The notes under the pieces are model-generated. The model had not been told where the DNA came from and made no database searches. It saw only the letters and a list, made by a program, of their open reading frames with translations. A stretch of 64,000 bases of DNA, taken from contig JAIQEU010000007.1 of assembly GCA_020073665.1 (NCBI GenBank), forward strand, positions 5,001 to 69,000. The letters run 5' to 3'. The position numbers and the translations under genes are program-made. This stretch comes from Terriglobia bacterium. Lineage in GTDB: Bacteria; Acidobacteriota; Terriglobia; Terriglobales; Acidobacteriaceae. Of the stretch, positions 6,582-15,906 are shown piece by piece (within the stretch, counting starts at the first letter, position 1; each line of letters starts with the position of its first letter).

Positions 6582-9389
6582 CTAGTCGAGATCCCGCCAG
6601 TTCGGCCCTACTCCGATCTCCACCAGCAACGGCACCGACAAGGGATGGGCTTTCTCCATCTGCTCCCGCACCAATGATTTCATGGCATCGAGTTCCGCTT
6701 CGGGCACCTCGAACACCAGTTCGTCGTGTACCTGCAGCGTCATCCGCGACTTCAACCCTCGTTCGCGCAGGGCCGCATCAATCCGGATCATCGCCACTTT
6801 GATCAGGTCGGCCGCGGTCCCCTGCAGCGGAGTATTCACCGCGGTGCGTTCAGCAAATCCGCGCAGATTGAAGTTCTTGCTGTTAATGTCGGGGATGGGC
6901 CGTACCCGTCCGAACAACGTCTTCACTCTCTGCTCGCGGCGTGCTTCTTCTAGCGTCGCGTCAATGAACTTTCTGACTCCGCTGTATTTCTCGAAATAGG
7001 CATCGATGAATTTCTTGGCTTCGCCGGGATCGATGCCGAGTTGCTGCGACAGCCCAAACGCCGAGAGCCCGTACACGATCCCGAAATTCACCACCTTGGC
7101 CTGGCGGCGATGGTCGGCGGTGACCATGAGCGGAGGCACGCCAAATACTTGCGAAGCAGTGAGCGTGTGGATGTCATCGCCGCGGCGGTAGGCTTCGACG
7201 AGCAGCGGGTCCCGGGAAAAATGGGCCAGCAGCCGCAACTCGATCTGCGAATAGTCCGCCGCCAGCAACACGTGTCCGGGTTCAGCAGTAAAGGCAGCGC
7301 GGATCTCCCGGCCCAGCTCGGTGCGGATGGGAATGTTCTGCAGGTTCGGGTTCGCCGACGACAACCGCCCGGTCGCGGTTCCGGTTTGGCCGAAACTGGT
7401 GTGCAGTCGCCCGCTGGTCGCACTCAACATAGCCGGTAACGCGTCGACGTAAGTTGACTTCAGTTTCGTCAGTTGCCGGTATTCCAAGACCAGGCGCGGG
7501 ACTTCATGGGTGGCCGACAGCCCCTCCAGCACATCCACCGCGGTCGAGATCGTTTTGCCCTTACCGTACTTCACCGGCTTCGGCAGGTTGAGCTTGTTGA
7601 AGAGCACGTCCCCGAGTTGCTTGGGCGAACTGATATTGAATACCGAACCCGCCCGCTCATAAATCTCTTTCGCCTTGACCGCGATTTCCCGCTCCAAACG
7701 TGACGACATCTCCGCCAAGGCCTGGCGATCAATTTTGACCCCGGCCTGTTCCATGCGCGCCAGCACCGGAACCAGCGGTAGGTCGATTTCTTCGTATAGC
7801 TTGAGCAGCCCAGCCTGCTCTACATCGTGCCGTAGTGCCGTCGCCAGCCTGCCGGCAATGTCCGCCGACTCGGGCAAGGTTCCACCCAGCTTCAGGTTGA
7901 ACCGCCGCAGTGCGACATCAGCCAAGCGGTGGGAGGAATAGGTCGGGTCGAGCAGATAAGAATAGAGCATGGAATCGTGCTGCACGCCGCGCACGGTGAT
8001 TCCCTGGTCATTTAGAACATGGAGCGCGGACTTGTAGTCGTGAATTGCCTTAGGCAGACTCGCATTGCCCAGCGCAGATACCAGCCGCGCCCTGGCTTCT
8101 TCGTCCTCTGTTGAAATGGTGGCAGCGGTGCCAGGGGCCGCGGAGATTGCGATCTTGTGCGATAGCGCAGGCGGCGAAGCTTCCGCCGACAGCGGCAGCA
8201 TGCCGTCCACGGCTTCAACTTCTTCCGCCTCCTCGTCCGCCGCAGCGGTAGTCTCGGATTCCACGGCCACCGCCAGCGCTCCGCCGGCGGGGACCGCCTG
8301 CAGCACTGCGTCCACATCCGCAGCTGTCTTGGCTTCGGTGTAGTGTGCTTCCGCCACTTCCACCACCGGCAACAATTCCTTCAGCAGCGAGGTGAACTCC
8401 ATTTCCGTAAAGAGCGTGCGCAGAGCCTCGATGTCGGGAGCTCCGGCCTTCATCTGTTCCACGTTCAATTCGATGGGTACGGCGGTATCAATCGTCGCCA
8501 GCTTTTTGCTGAGAAGCACGACCTCACGATTGTTCTGGAGCGATTCGCGATACGTCTTCTTCTCCACTTCCGCCGCGTGATCCAACGCTGCTTCCACGGA
8601 ACCGAAGCGCAGTATCAGTTCGACCGACCCCTTGTCGCCGATTCCGGGCGCGCCCGGGATGTTGTCCACCGAGTCTCCGCGCAGCGCCATCACGTCGACC
8701 ACGCGCTCCGGCAGCACTCCCAGGACCTCCTCCACTTTCGCGGCGTCGCAGATCAGGTTGTCCTTGGGGGGATTTAGCACCAGGACGCGGTCATTCACCA
8801 GTTGCAGCATGTCCTTGTCGCTCGACACCACATACACCAGGTACGACTTCTCCGCCGCCTGGCGTGCCAGGGTCCCAATCACATCGTCGGCCTCGTAGCC
8901 GGCGGACTCGAGGATGGGAATGCGATACGCCTCCAACGCCCGTCGTATATAGGGCAGTTGCTGCACCAATTCGCCGGGCATCTCGGTGCGGTTGGCCTTG
9001 TAGCCGTGGTATTCCACTTCCTGAAACGTCTGGGTCTTCAGATCAAAGCGGCGCACGGCGGGCATGGCCTCGGCTTGCTGATCGCGAAACGTGGGCGCTG
9101 CCACATCAAACACCGCGGCCAGGTATTCGGGCGCGAAGTCGTCGCGCAACTTGCGCAGCATGTTGACGAAGACATAGGTGGCTGCCGTGGGGATGCCGGT
9201 CTTGGTGGACATCCCGCGCTGCCGCGCCATGGCGTGATACGCGCGAAAGATGAACGACATGGAGTCCATCAGGAAAATGCGCGGCTGACCCTTTGGGAGG
9301 GGCGCCAGCTTCTTGGCAGACGTAGACTTCGGCGCGGAGGAATCTGTGCTTTCAGCAGCAACCGGCGAGGATTTTTTCTTTGGGGGCAA
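6582..9389 (-). CDS. polA: DNA polymerase I
   Basis: 935 residues, full length. It fills gaps and removes RNA primers in repair and lagging-strand synthesis. The N-terminal 5' nuclease begins with IFLMDSMSFIFRAYHAM and includes the helix-hairpin-helix GAPGIGDKG. The polymerase domain has SANPNLQNIPIRT, motif A DYSQIELRLLA and motif C QVHDELVFEVP. In the middle 3'-5' exonuclease domain motif I reads AVAVESETT, so the first Asp of the usual DxE is a Glu, and an acidic run (DEEAEEVEAVDG) follows; the later HDYK and HDVEQ acidic positions are present. Start is TTG 9389; a TAAACT hexamer (9401-9396) lies 6 nt before it. Confidence 0.96.
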   Translation of the reverse strand: MPPKKKSSPVAAESTDSSAPKSTSAKKLAPLPKGQPRIFLMDSMSFIFRAYHAMARQRGMSTKTGIPTAATYVFVNMLRKLRDDFAPEYLAAVFDVAAPTFRDQQAEAMPAVRRFDLKTQTFQEVEYHGYKANRTEMPGELVQQLPYIRRALEAYRIPILESAGYEADDVIGTLARQAAEKSYLVYVVSSDKDMLQLVNDRVLVLNPPKDNLICDAAKVEEVLGVLPERVVDVMALRGDSVDNIPGAPGIGDKGSVELILRFGSVEAALDHAAEVEKKTYRESLQNNREVVLLSKKLATIDTAVPIELNVEQMKAGAPDIEALRTLFTEMEFTSLLKELLPVVEVAEAHYTEAKTAADVDAVLQAVPAGGALAVAVESETTAAADEEAEEVEAVDGMLPLSAEASPPALSHKIAISAAPGTAATISTEDEEARARLVSALGNASLPKAIHDYKSALHVLNDQGITVRGVQHDSMLYSYLLDPTYSSHRLADVALRRFNLKLGGTLPESADIAGRLATALRHDVEQAGLLKLYEEIDLPLVPVLARMEQAGVKIDRQALAEMSSRLEREIAVKAKEIYERAGSVFNISSPKQLGDVLFNKLNLPKPVKYGKGKTISTAVDVLEGLSATHEVPRLVLEYRQLTKLKSTYVDALPAMLSATSGRLHTSFGQTGTATGRLSSANPNLQNIPIRTELGREIRAAFTAEPGHVLLAADYSQIELRLLAHFSRDPLLVEAYRRGDDIHTLTASQVFGVPPLMVTADHRRQAKVVNFGIVYGLSAFGLSQQLGIDPGEAKKFIDAYFEKYSGVRKFIDATLEEARREQRVKTLFGRVRPIPDINSKNFNLRGFAERTAVNTPLQGTAADLIKVAMIRIDAALRERGLKSRMTLQVHDELVFEVPEAELDAMKSLVREQMEKAHPLSVPLLVEIGVGPNWRDLD

Positions 9390-9411
9390 GAGGTAAGTTT
9401 AACAGCAGCAT

Positions 9412-9500
9412 TTGGCACTTAGCATTTAGCACTTGGCCAGGGACCGTCGGTGTCGGCAACAGCCCTACGGCCAAATGCTAATTGCCATGTGCTAACGGCT
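9412..9500. repeat. Inverted pair of 7-bp arrays between polA and the dioxygenase gene
   Basis: Left arm 9412-9439: ttggcac, ttagcat, ttagcac, ttggcca. Right arm 9470-9500: gccaaat, gctaatt, gccatgt, gctaacg, gct. The arms are imperfect reverse complements separated by about 30 bp and could form a long hairpin. The right arm supplies the stop codon of the cysteine dioxygenase gene (9492-9494). Confidence 0.7.
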
Positions 9501-10079
9501 GCTCTTCTTCCCGTATTCCGTCGTGTAGTTCAACTTGATCTCGCCACAGGTGCCCTGTTCCGGCGAATACACCACGCAGCTGTCGAATGGCCGGGAATAC
9601 ACATGCAGGCTGACGGCCCTTTCCTGGAACTCGCGCGGATTGAATACCCGGTGCACTGGCTCGAGCGGATCGACTGCGCAGGGATGGCTCGGATTCATCT
9701 CGACCGTGTCCGCCGGCTCGAGGTGGCAGGTGCCTTCGTCCAAGTCTTGCGAAAGCGTACGGTAGTTCTCGACCAGCAAACGTCCTATCGGCACGGCCAT
9801 CCAGCAGTTCTGGTCGCGATGGTTGTGCACCGAACTGGCCTGGCCAACTTCCCAGCAAATCGCGATTAATTCGTAGAGCGGCGTTTTGTCGATCAGGTTC
9901 CGGGTATAGTGCTGCCGGTCCCAGCACAAGTACGGGGTCAGGCTTTCCGGAGCCACCGGCGCAATCCTGAGAAACCGGATGATCTGGTCGGTAGGGCGGA
10001 ACGCCGACTCATTGAATTTCTGCAGTTCGGAAACAAAATCCTGGATGGAGACCGGTCTGGACATCGCTTGCGTGTTCAT
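9492..10079 (-). CDS. Cysteine dioxygenase
   Basis: 195 residues. A non-heme iron cupin that oxidises L-cysteine to cysteine sulfinate with O2. All positions known from the mammalian enzyme line up: Tyr58 and Arg60 in HYTRNL, iron ligands His85 and His87 in SSVHNH, third ligand His143 in PVHRVF, and Tyr161 in HVYSRP. Cys92 in NCWM matches the cysteine that forms the Cys-Tyr crosslink in the eukaryotic protein, a residue that many bacterial homologues lack. Minus-strand TATACT (10107-10102) and GGGAG ahead of the ATG fit a short-leader promoter. The stop codon lies inside a 7-bp array. Confidence 0.93.
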   Translation of the reverse strand: MNTQAMSRPVSIQDFVSELQKFNESAFRPTDQIIRFLRIAPVAPESLTPYLCWDRQHYTRNLIDKTPLYELIAICWEVGQASSVHNHRDQNCWMAVPIGRLLVENYRTLSQDLDEGTCHLEPADTVEMNPSHPCAVDPLEPVHRVFNPREFQERAVSLHVYSRPFDSCVVYSPEQGTCGEIKLNYTTEYGKKSSR

Positions 10080-10123
10080 GTTGTGCTCCCGCGCGGCGGA
10101 TAGTATAGCGGGAAAGGGCAGCG

Positions 10124-10153
10124 GTCAGCACTTGGCAATTAGCGTCTAGCGCA
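10124..10153. repeat. 7-bp array upstream of the dioxygenase gene
   Basis: Four units: gtcagca, cttggca, attagcg, tctagcg. It belongs to the ttagc-type family of 9412-9500. The rest of the interval 10080-10275 shows no gene. Confidence 0.55.
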
Positions 10154-10275
10154 TGGAGGTCATCCGCGGAAAAGAATCCATGAAAAGACATCTCGGCGTG
10201 TGCCGAGGTTGGTGGTGAAATCGCATGTTCTCTACTGTTAGCGCGCATCCGGGCTAGGTGGTGTAGTTTGTAGGT

Positions 10276-10536
10276 ATGCAAGGAGCACTCCCCAGTCGTG
10301 CCGATGCCCCAGCAGCGCTGCTGATGGCAGCGCTCTTCCTTACTTTTGGACTGTTCGCCATCTTGCAGCCCGACAAAGTCAGAAGTGCGATGGACAGGTT
10401 TGCAGGCGCCTGGAAGGAGGACCGTTGGCATCCATATCGAATGACTCTACCGCTCCTGCGATTGATTGTTGGGGCAGTTGGAATTGGGGGTGCAGCCCTG
10501 TTCGTTTACATCGCATACATTGCTCTCAGTCGATAA
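10276..10536 (+). CDS. Small two-helix membrane protein, unknown
   Basis: 86 residues with two hydrophobic helices (about 13-31 and 58-82) joined by a charged loop that contains KVRSAMDRFAGAWKEDRWHP. No family is recognised. It is a single gene between a repeat region and the convergent queA. The coding potential rests on the clean helix-loop-helix layout and the absence of a competing reading; the start could be a few codons later. Confidence 0.55.
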   Translation: MQGALPSRADAPAALLMAALFLTFGLFAILQPDKVRSAMDRFAGAWKEDRWHPYRMTLPLLRLIVGAVGIGGAALFVYIAYIALSR

Positions 10537-10578
10537 CTGTCGAACAATCGCCCTTCACCAAGAGCCGACTGGTGCTTC

Positions 10579-11682
10579 TCACTCCATAAACATGCAATCC
10601 CCATAAGAATAAAACCTGTACCTTTGTTCAACCGCGTGCTGGTACGCCCGCAGCACCACGTCCTTCCCGCCCAACGCGCAAACCAGTATCAGCAGAGTGG
10701 ATTGTGGCAGGTGGAAATTCGTGAGCAGAGCGCCGACCACCCGGAACTCATAGCCTGGATAGATGAAGATATCCGCTTCGCCGCTGCCGGCCTGCAATCG
10801 GCTGGCTTGCACTTGACCGCCCTGGGATGCCGCGTGTTCCAGGGTTCGCACCGTCGTGGTGCCCACAGCCACGACCCGGCGCCCACGATCGAGGGCGCGG
10901 TTGATACTCGCCGCGGCTTCCACCGAGATGTGGTAGGACTCGCGGTGCAGCTTGTGTTCCTCCACGCGCTCGACCCGCACCGGCTGAAACGTTCCCAGCC
11001 CGACATGCAGGGTCACCTCAGCAGTCTCGATTCCGCGCTCGCGAATGCGGGCGAGAACCTCCGGCGTGAAATGCAAGCCGGCGGTGGGCGCCGCCACCGA
11101 ACCTCGCTCCCGAGCGTAGATGGTCTGGTATCGCTCGCGGTCTCCCGGGCGGTCGGTGCGAGCAATGTACGGCGGCAGGGGCACATGTCCGAGTTGCTCG
11201 ATCGAGGCAAAGAAATCCGTGACCGGGCTGAAGCGGATGCGCCGCTCGCCAAAGCTCCCGCGGGCAACGACCTCGGCCTGAAGTTCGGTGTGGTCCCCAA
11301 AGAACAGCTTCTCGCCGACGCCGATCTTCCGCCCCGGCCGAACCAGGCACTCCCACTCATTCGGTTCCTGCGACAACTGCCTGGTGAGCAAGACCTCGAC
11401 CCGCCCAGCGAGGAACCGCCTGGCCGCGGGATTGTGCGGGCTCACGGGCTGTGCCTTGGCGCCGCTCCGCCGACCGTAGAGACGGGCCGGAAACACCCGG
11501 GTGTTGTTAAACACGACCAGATCGTCAGGTCTAAGCAGGTCGGGAAAGTCCCGAAACAGGAGATCTCGCACGCTGCCCGTGGCCCGATCCAGATGGAGCA
11601 TGCGCGAGGCCGCCCGGTCGGCAAGCGGTTCCTGCGCAATCAGTGCGTCGGGTAGTAGATAATAGAAGTCGGAGACTAGCAC
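10579..11682 (-). CDS. queA: S-adenosylmethionine:tRNA ribosyltransferase-isomerase
   Basis: 367 residues. It transfers the ribosyl part of SAM to preQ1 in tRNA anticodons, the penultimate step of queuosine synthesis. Starts with [16 protein letters not shown], contains [10 protein letters not shown], the PPYIARTD segment, [12 protein letters not shown] and [10 protein letters not shown], and closes with [15 protein letters not shown], all typical of QueA. GTG 11682 is the start; TATAAT (11696-11691) lies 8 nt upstream, so the message is almost leaderless. Its tgt partner is not in the window. Confidence 0.97.
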   Translation of the reverse strand: MLVSDFYYLLPDALIAQEPLADRAASRMLHLDRATGSVRDLLFRDFPDLLRPDDLVVFNNTRVFPARLYGRRSGAKAQPVSPHNPAARRFLAGRVEVLLTRQLSQEPNEWECLVRPGRKIGVGEKLFFGDHTELQAEVVARGSFGERRIRFSPVTDFFASIEQLGHVPLPPYIARTDRPGDRERYQTIYARERGSVAAPTAGLHFTPEVLARIRERGIETAEVTLHVGLGTFQPVRVERVEEHKLHRESYHISVEAAASINRALDRGRRVVAVGTTTVRTLEHAASQGGQVQASRLQAGSGEADIFIYPGYEFRVVGALLTNFHLPQSTLLILVCALGGKDVVLRAYQHAVEQRYRFYSYGDCMFME

Positions 11683-11690
11683 GCCGCTCG

Positions 11691-11696
11691 ATTATA
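11691..11696 (-). promoter_or_regulatory. Consensus -10 element (TATAAT) of queA
   Basis: A perfect TATAAT on the minus strand, 8 nt before the GTG at 11682. The predicted leader is about two nucleotides. Confidence 0.5.
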
Positions 11697-11819
11697 GATT
11701 CAGCGGTATCGCAGCCGGACGCAACGTAAGAATTTGTAAACACCGATTGTCGGAAAGCAAGCGCCTGCGGTACCATACCGAAACCGAGCCGGGTCCGCTC
11801 CCCAGCTGTCCCTGATCTC

Positions 11820-12596
11820 ATGCCTAACGAAAGCCAATCTCGGCGCGAAATTGTCTACTACGGCAAGCAGTTGCACGACTGCGGCTACGTAGCTGCCATG
11901 GACGGCAATCTTTCGGTGCGCCTCGACCGCAAACGCATTCTTGCAACTCCGACGGCCATGGGCAAAGGCATGATGCGCCCTTCGGACCTGGTCATTGTCG
12001 ACATGGAAGGCCGGCGACTGGCCGGACGGCGCAACGTGTCCAGCGAAATCGCCATGCACCTGCTGATTTACAAGCTGCGCCCTGATGTCCACGGCATCGT
12101 GCACGGCCATCCCCCAACGTCTACGGGATTTGCGGCGGCAGGAATCGCGCTGAACAAGCCCCTGGTGTGCGAGGTGGTTATCGGCCTCGGTTCAATTCCC
12201 CTGGCCAAGTACGGAACCCCGGGAACTCCGGAACTCACCGACGCGCTGGCGCCGCTCATTCCGCAGTATGACGCCATCCTGATGTCGAACCACGGTGTAG
12301 TCGCGTATGCCGACAGCCTGCAGCACGCCTACATGAAGATGGAAACGGTCGAGCATTTCGCCAAGATTGCGCTCGTCACCCACTTGCTGGGAAGCCAGCA
12401 GCAGCTGAGCGAACAGGAACTGGAGAAGCTGATTGCAGCCCGCAGCAAATACCAGGGCCCGAAGTCGGCTGCGCCTATGCCTTTGGGCGGAGCGGGCGGC
12501 TGCGGCGGCAATCACCACGGCCACCCGCACTCACCCCAATCAGAGTCCGACATGGAAACCACCAAGCCGATCCGCGCAGCCTCCCGCAACCGCTAG
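11820..12596 (+). CDS. Class II aldolase/adducin-family protein with His-rich tail
   Basis: 258 residues. Family members are zinc aldolases such as L-fuculose-phosphate aldolase that cleave phosphorylated ketoses. Zinc-site positions follow FucA closely: catalytic Glu76 (VSSEIA), His95 and His97 (VHGHPP), His158 (SNHGVV). The N-terminal GNLSVRL near 29-35 binds the substrate phosphate in the family. The real sugar is unknown; no sugar kinase or isomerase lies nearby. After residue 210 a low-complexity tail rich in Gly, Cys and His (GGCGGNHHGHPHSP) may bind metal. Divergent from queA across 137 bp. Confidence 0.88.
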   Translation: MPNESQSRREIVYYGKQLHDCGYVAAMDGNLSVRLDRKRILATPTAMGKGMMRPSDLVIVDMEGRRLAGRRNVSSEIAMHLLIYKLRPDVHGIVHGHPPTSTGFAAAGIALNKPLVCEVVIGLGSIPLAKYGTPGTPELTDALAPLIPQYDAILMSNHGVVAYADSLQHAYMKMETVEHFAKIALVTHLLGSQQQLSEQELEKLIAARSKYQGPKSAAPMPLGGAGGCGGNHHGHPHSPQSESDMETTKPIRAASRNR

Positions 12597-12638
12597 CCAA
12601 ATACTTCAGCAGCAGTGGTGGCTGGCGGGACGCCGGCG

Positions 12639-14828
12639 CTACTCCCCTCCCAACCGGAACCGCATTCCGAGTCGAAAGTTTCCCCTCAACGCTGGGTATC
12701 CCACTACCTCGTTGTAGTGCTGGTTGAGCGCGTTCTCGATATTGGCGTAGGCCGTGACACGGGAATTGATTGCGTACCAGCCACCCACATCGACCCGGGC
12801 GTAGCCGGCGGCATGATTGATGTGGAAGCCCGAAAAGTCCGCGTCCGGGCGCCGGCCTACAAAGCTTCCGCCCATGTTTCCTCCCCAGCGGTTACCCAGG
12901 TAGGTGAGCAGCACAGTGCCCGAGTGCTTGGGACGCCGCAGCAACGGCGTGCCCTTGGCGAGCAGGGGATCGCAGAAGTTTTGCGGCGTACACTCGGGTG
13001 CCTCCAAGATCTGGGTGGAAGTGTAGGCGTACGCGGAATTCAGCGAGAGCCGGGACAGGAGCTTTCCGCGGAACTCGAATTCAGCTCCCTGGGCGAAAGA
13101 CTTGTCTACATTGACGTATTGGCCGATGAAGTTGATGGGATCGACGGTTCGGTAGTCGACCCGGTCAAAGAACAGATTGTGGTAGTAGGTTGCGGCCAGC
13201 GCATACTTGCCGCCGAACAGGTTCTGCTGCACTCCGGCTTCGAAACTGCGGCTGCGCTCCGCCCTCAGGTTGGGGTTCACGACGCTGAACGGAGGACCGG
13301 CAAACGCTTCCTCCAGCCGCGGCTCTTTGAACCCGGTGGCGTAAGAAAAGCGCAGCTGCGTCCCGGAAAACGTTTGCCCACCCCGCAGCGCCTGCAGGGT
13401 CAACGAGACCCGGGGCACCCCTTTGTTTCCCGAGCTATCGTTGTGCACGAAGCGCGCGCCCGCGACTATCGAGAGCCGGCCCAGGGTCAGCAGTTCCTGT
13501 CCATACACTGCGTGGTTCAGCCGCAGACCATGGAGTAAAGGTGGAAAATTCAAGTCGCCGACAAATCCGTTTTCATCCTCAAATTCATAGCCTACGGTCG
13601 TTCGCGCCCAGGTGCGCTGCTGGAAGTCGCCCTGATATTCGAACCCGGCTCGATTCACGTTGGTAAAGCCGTGGCTGACAAAATCATCCGTGCGGCGTGG
13701 ATCGGAGAACGTATCCACGTTAGTGCGCTTGTGGTTATATTCATACCCGGTGAAGCGATGTTGCCAGCGCGACGGCCCGCTGACGATAAGCTGCACGCTG
13801 CCCAGGAAGTTGTTTTGCCGGGCCCATTGATCGAAATCCGGCGGCTCCAGCGGCGTCCCGTTGAAGTTCCATTCGCCGGGTACGCCGGTGCGGTTGTTGG
13901 AGTGGCGCACGCGCAGGCGCAATCCCACGTGATCACTTAGGGCAACCCCCAAATTGCCACCCTGCAGAGAATTCGAGTATTCCGCGTTTGGCCCTTGCCC
14001 GTTGGTGTTGAACTGGTCGCCAAAGAGGTTGTAATCGAAACGACCGTGCGCGCCGGCCAGGGAGGCATAGCCATTCGCTGTCTCGAAGGTCCCCCCATCC
14101 GCGCCAAAGCGTAGTTCGGGAACCCGGGTGCTCCCCGTCCCGGTCCAGACCTGGACAACGCTGGTCATCGCGTCAGAGCCATACAGCGTGCTCTGCGCGC
14201 CCCGCACAAACTCCAGGCGATCCGCATCGGTCAGCGGAACCACCCCGAGATCCATGGTTCCCCCCGGTTCGTTGACCGGCACCTCGTCGACGATGACCTT
14301 GTTGTAACGGGAATCGCCGCCGCGCACAAACAGCGATGACAGTCCTCCGCGCTGCCCGGAAGTGTCAATGATCGCGCCCGGTAAGAAACGCACAGCGTCA
14401 TCGAGGGCCACCGGGTTCATCACCTCGATCTGGCTGCCGGTCAGGTTCTCTACGTTTGCGCCGGCGGCCTGGCTGGGAATTGGACTACGGGTGGCGGTCA
14501 CAACCACGGTTTCAGAAACATGCCCCAACCGGAGTTGGACAGTGATCGTCTTCGGCCCACTCGGAGGGGCATCCATGGTTTCCGGCGCAAATCCGGGGGC
14601 TAGTATGCGAAGAACATAGGAAGCTTCCCGTAAGCCGCGAAAGGTCACCACTCCTTCGGCCGAGGTGTTCTGCAGACTGGCCGGAGTCGCGTTGCCTTTC
14701 TCCCGCAGCTCCACCTGCGCACCGGCGACGGCGGCGGATTGAGAATCAACGACCTTGATCTTGAGTTCAGCGGCTGAAGCTGCCGCCAACAGGACAATCA
14801 AACAGGCGAGAACTCGAACGAAACGCAC
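12639..14828 (-). CDS. btuB: TonB-dependent outer-membrane receptor, cobalamin type (BtuB-like)
   Basis: 729 residues from GTG 14828. Signal peptide (VRFVRVLACLIVLLAAASAA), a carboxypeptidase-regulatory-like beta domain (about 20-100), a TonB box region SETVVVTATR, plug domain (with LFVRGGDSRYNKVIVDEVPV and VEFVRGAQSTLYG-type sequence), then a 22-strand barrel ending in RLGMRFRLGG. The reading frame is open back to a GTG at 14894, but that codon lies inside the riboswitch aptamer. GTG 14828 has AGGAGG (14840-14835) 6 nt upstream and begins a proper signal peptide. The cobalamin riboswitch upstream indicates that it imports vitamin B12 or another corrinoid. No BtuCDF genes lie next to it. Confidence 0.93.
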   Translation of the reverse strand: MRFVRVLACLIVLLAAASAAELKIKVVDSQSAAVAGAQVELREKGNATPASLQNTSAEGVVTFRGLREASYVLRILAPGFAPETMDAPPSGPKTITVQLRLGHVSETVVVTATRSPIPSQAAGANVENLTGSQIEVMNPVALDDAVRFLPGAIIDTSGQRGGLSSLFVRGGDSRYNKVIVDEVPVNEPGGTMDLGVVPLTDADRLEFVRGAQSTLYGSDAMTSVVQVWTGTGSTRVPELRFGADGGTFETANGYASLAGAHGRFDYNLFGDQFNTNGQGPNAEYSNSLQGGNLGVALSDHVGLRLRVRHSNNRTGVPGEWNFNGTPLEPPDFDQWARQNNFLGSVQLIVSGPSRWQHRFTGYEYNHKRTNVDTFSDPRRTDDFVSHGFTNVNRAGFEYQGDFQQRTWARTTVGYEFEDENGFVGDLNFPPLLHGLRLNHAVYGQELLTLGRLSIVAGARFVHNDSSGNKGVPRVSLTLQALRGGQTFSGTQLRFSYATGFKEPRLEEAFAGPPFSVVNPNLRAERSRSFEAGVQQNLFGGKYALAATYYHNLFFDRVDYRTVDPINFIGQYVNVDKSFAQGAEFEFRGKLLSRLSLNSAYAYTSTQILEAPECTPQNFCDPLLAKGTPLLRRPKHSGTVLLTYLGNRWGGNMGGSFVGRRPDADFSGFHINHAAGYARVDVGGWYAINSRVTAYANIENALNQHYNEVVGYPALRGNFRLGMRFRLGGE

Positions 14829-14868
14829 GGCACTCCTCCTTTGCACGCGAAAAGGGGTTGGTGTTGGC

Positions 14869-15047
14869 GGTTCGCGCCGGTCTCCTGGCTTCACGAGTCA
14901 GGACAAGTTCTGTCCGACTACCACAACCGGCCTTCCCGGGGCTTCCGCTCCAGTGACCGGCTGCAATTTCCTCGCTTACAGTTGCGCGGCAGCGCGGGAT
15001 TCTCACCCGCTTCCCTCCTCCTCGCTGTCGAGAAGGACGCGCGAACC
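14869..15047 (-). ncRNA. Cobalamin (adenosylcobalamin-type) riboswitch
   Basis: Minus strand, 5' to 3': P1 strand GGTTCGCGC (15047-15039); GGGAAGCGGGTGAGAATCCC; the GCAACTGTAAGCGAGG core; GGAAGCCCCGGGAAGGCCGG; and the B12 box AGCCAGGAGACC (14890-14879). It closes with GCGCGAACC (14877-14869), an exact 9-bp complement of the first strand. The ribosome binding site of btuB (14840-14835) lies 29 nt downstream and no terminator is visible between, so control is probably at translation: corrinoid binding would hide the AGGAGG. Confidence 0.95.
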
Positions 15048-15077
15048 AAAAAAATTGTGAAAGAACGAACAGCGGAA

Positions 15078-15106
15078 AATTTAATCCCCAGGGATGCGGA
15101 TGTCAA
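15078..15106 (-). promoter_or_regulatory. Promoter of the riboswitch-btuB transcript
   Basis: TTGACA (15106-15101), 17-nt spacer, TAAATT (15083-15078). Transcription would start near 15071, about 24 nt before the aptamer. Confidence 0.65.
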
Positions 15107-15156
15107 CGAGTTTGCGAGATGGACGGTCGCAGGTGGCAGGTCGCCGCGGCTGTGGT

Positions 15157-15900
15157 TCAGGACTTTCTTATGTAGATTGGAATCTCGCGCCCCGCCTGGT
15201 GCACATTCTCCTCGGCAAACTCCCGCACACGGTCGAGTGCAGCCTGCAGTTCCTTATGGAAAAGTTCCATTCCGGCGTCGTCCACATCCGCCGGAACCCT
15301 GATATTCCGGGCCACCCGCATCAGGGCGCGCGAAAACGGCTTGGGCACCATGAATCGGTCCCAGGTGTTCAACACCCATGGATTCTCGAGGGCAATGTAA
15401 AACGGAGCGATGGGCACTCCGGTCGACCGCGCCAGCAAAATCGGCCCGGGCTTGGCCACGTAACATGGACCCCGCGGTCCATCGATGGTGAAGACCACGC
15501 TCCACCCTTGCTCTGTTTCTCGTTTCATTTCCAACAGCGCCCGCGCACCGCCCCGGCTGCTCGAACCGCGTACTGCCACAAACCCAAACTTCTCAATGAC
15601 GCGCGCAATGTACTCGCCATCAAAACTCCGACTGGTCATCACTCTGAAATCCAAATGCCGCCACAAATAAGTCGCCGCGAAGACGCAGCGGTGCCAGAAA
15701 GCAAAGATGACAGGGCGCGATTCCAGATTGTCGGGAGCGCCCTCCTCGAACGAGACGGCAAACCGCAGCGTCGGGCCGATCAGCCGTATGGCCAGGAAAG
15801 CTGCCCATGTGATCAGCAACAGCAGGAACCTCTGGCGCAATGTGTAGTGGCGACCCGGCCTGGACGCCTCGCTAGAAACCGGTGTGCTGGTGGCGCTCAC
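15157..15900 (-). CDS. DUF374 lysophospholipid acyltransferase-family protein
   Basis: 247 residues. The DUF374 domain resembles acyltransferases that add acyl chains to lipid A precursors or glycerolipids. Seen: IFAFWHRCVF, SRSFDGEYIARVIEKFGF, AVRGSSSRGG and FTIDGPRGP, the family signatures, after one hydrophobic N-terminal segment (LLLLITWAAFLAIRL). The substrate is unknown. GTG 15900 is chosen over the further upstream start at 15927, because a TACAAT hexamer (15912-15907) ends 6 nt before it. Confidence 0.87.
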   Translation of the reverse strand: MSATSTPVSSEASRPGRHYTLRQRFLLLLITWAAFLAIRLIGPTLRFAVSFEEGAPDNLESRPVIFAFWHRCVFAATYLWRHLDFRVMTSRSFDGEYIARVIEKFGFVAVRGSSSRGGARALLEMKRETEQGWSVVFTIDGPRGPCYVAKPGPILLARSTGVPIAPFYIALENPWVLNTWDRFMVPKPFSRALMRVARNIRVPADVDDAGMELFHKELQAALDRVREFAEENVHQAGREIPIYIRKS

Positions 15901-15906
15901 GCGGTT

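Noticed and set aside
14829-14894. N-terminal extension of btuB to GTG 14894
   Set aside because: That codon lies in the B12 box region of the riboswitch; the internal GTG with AGGAGG and signal peptide is better.
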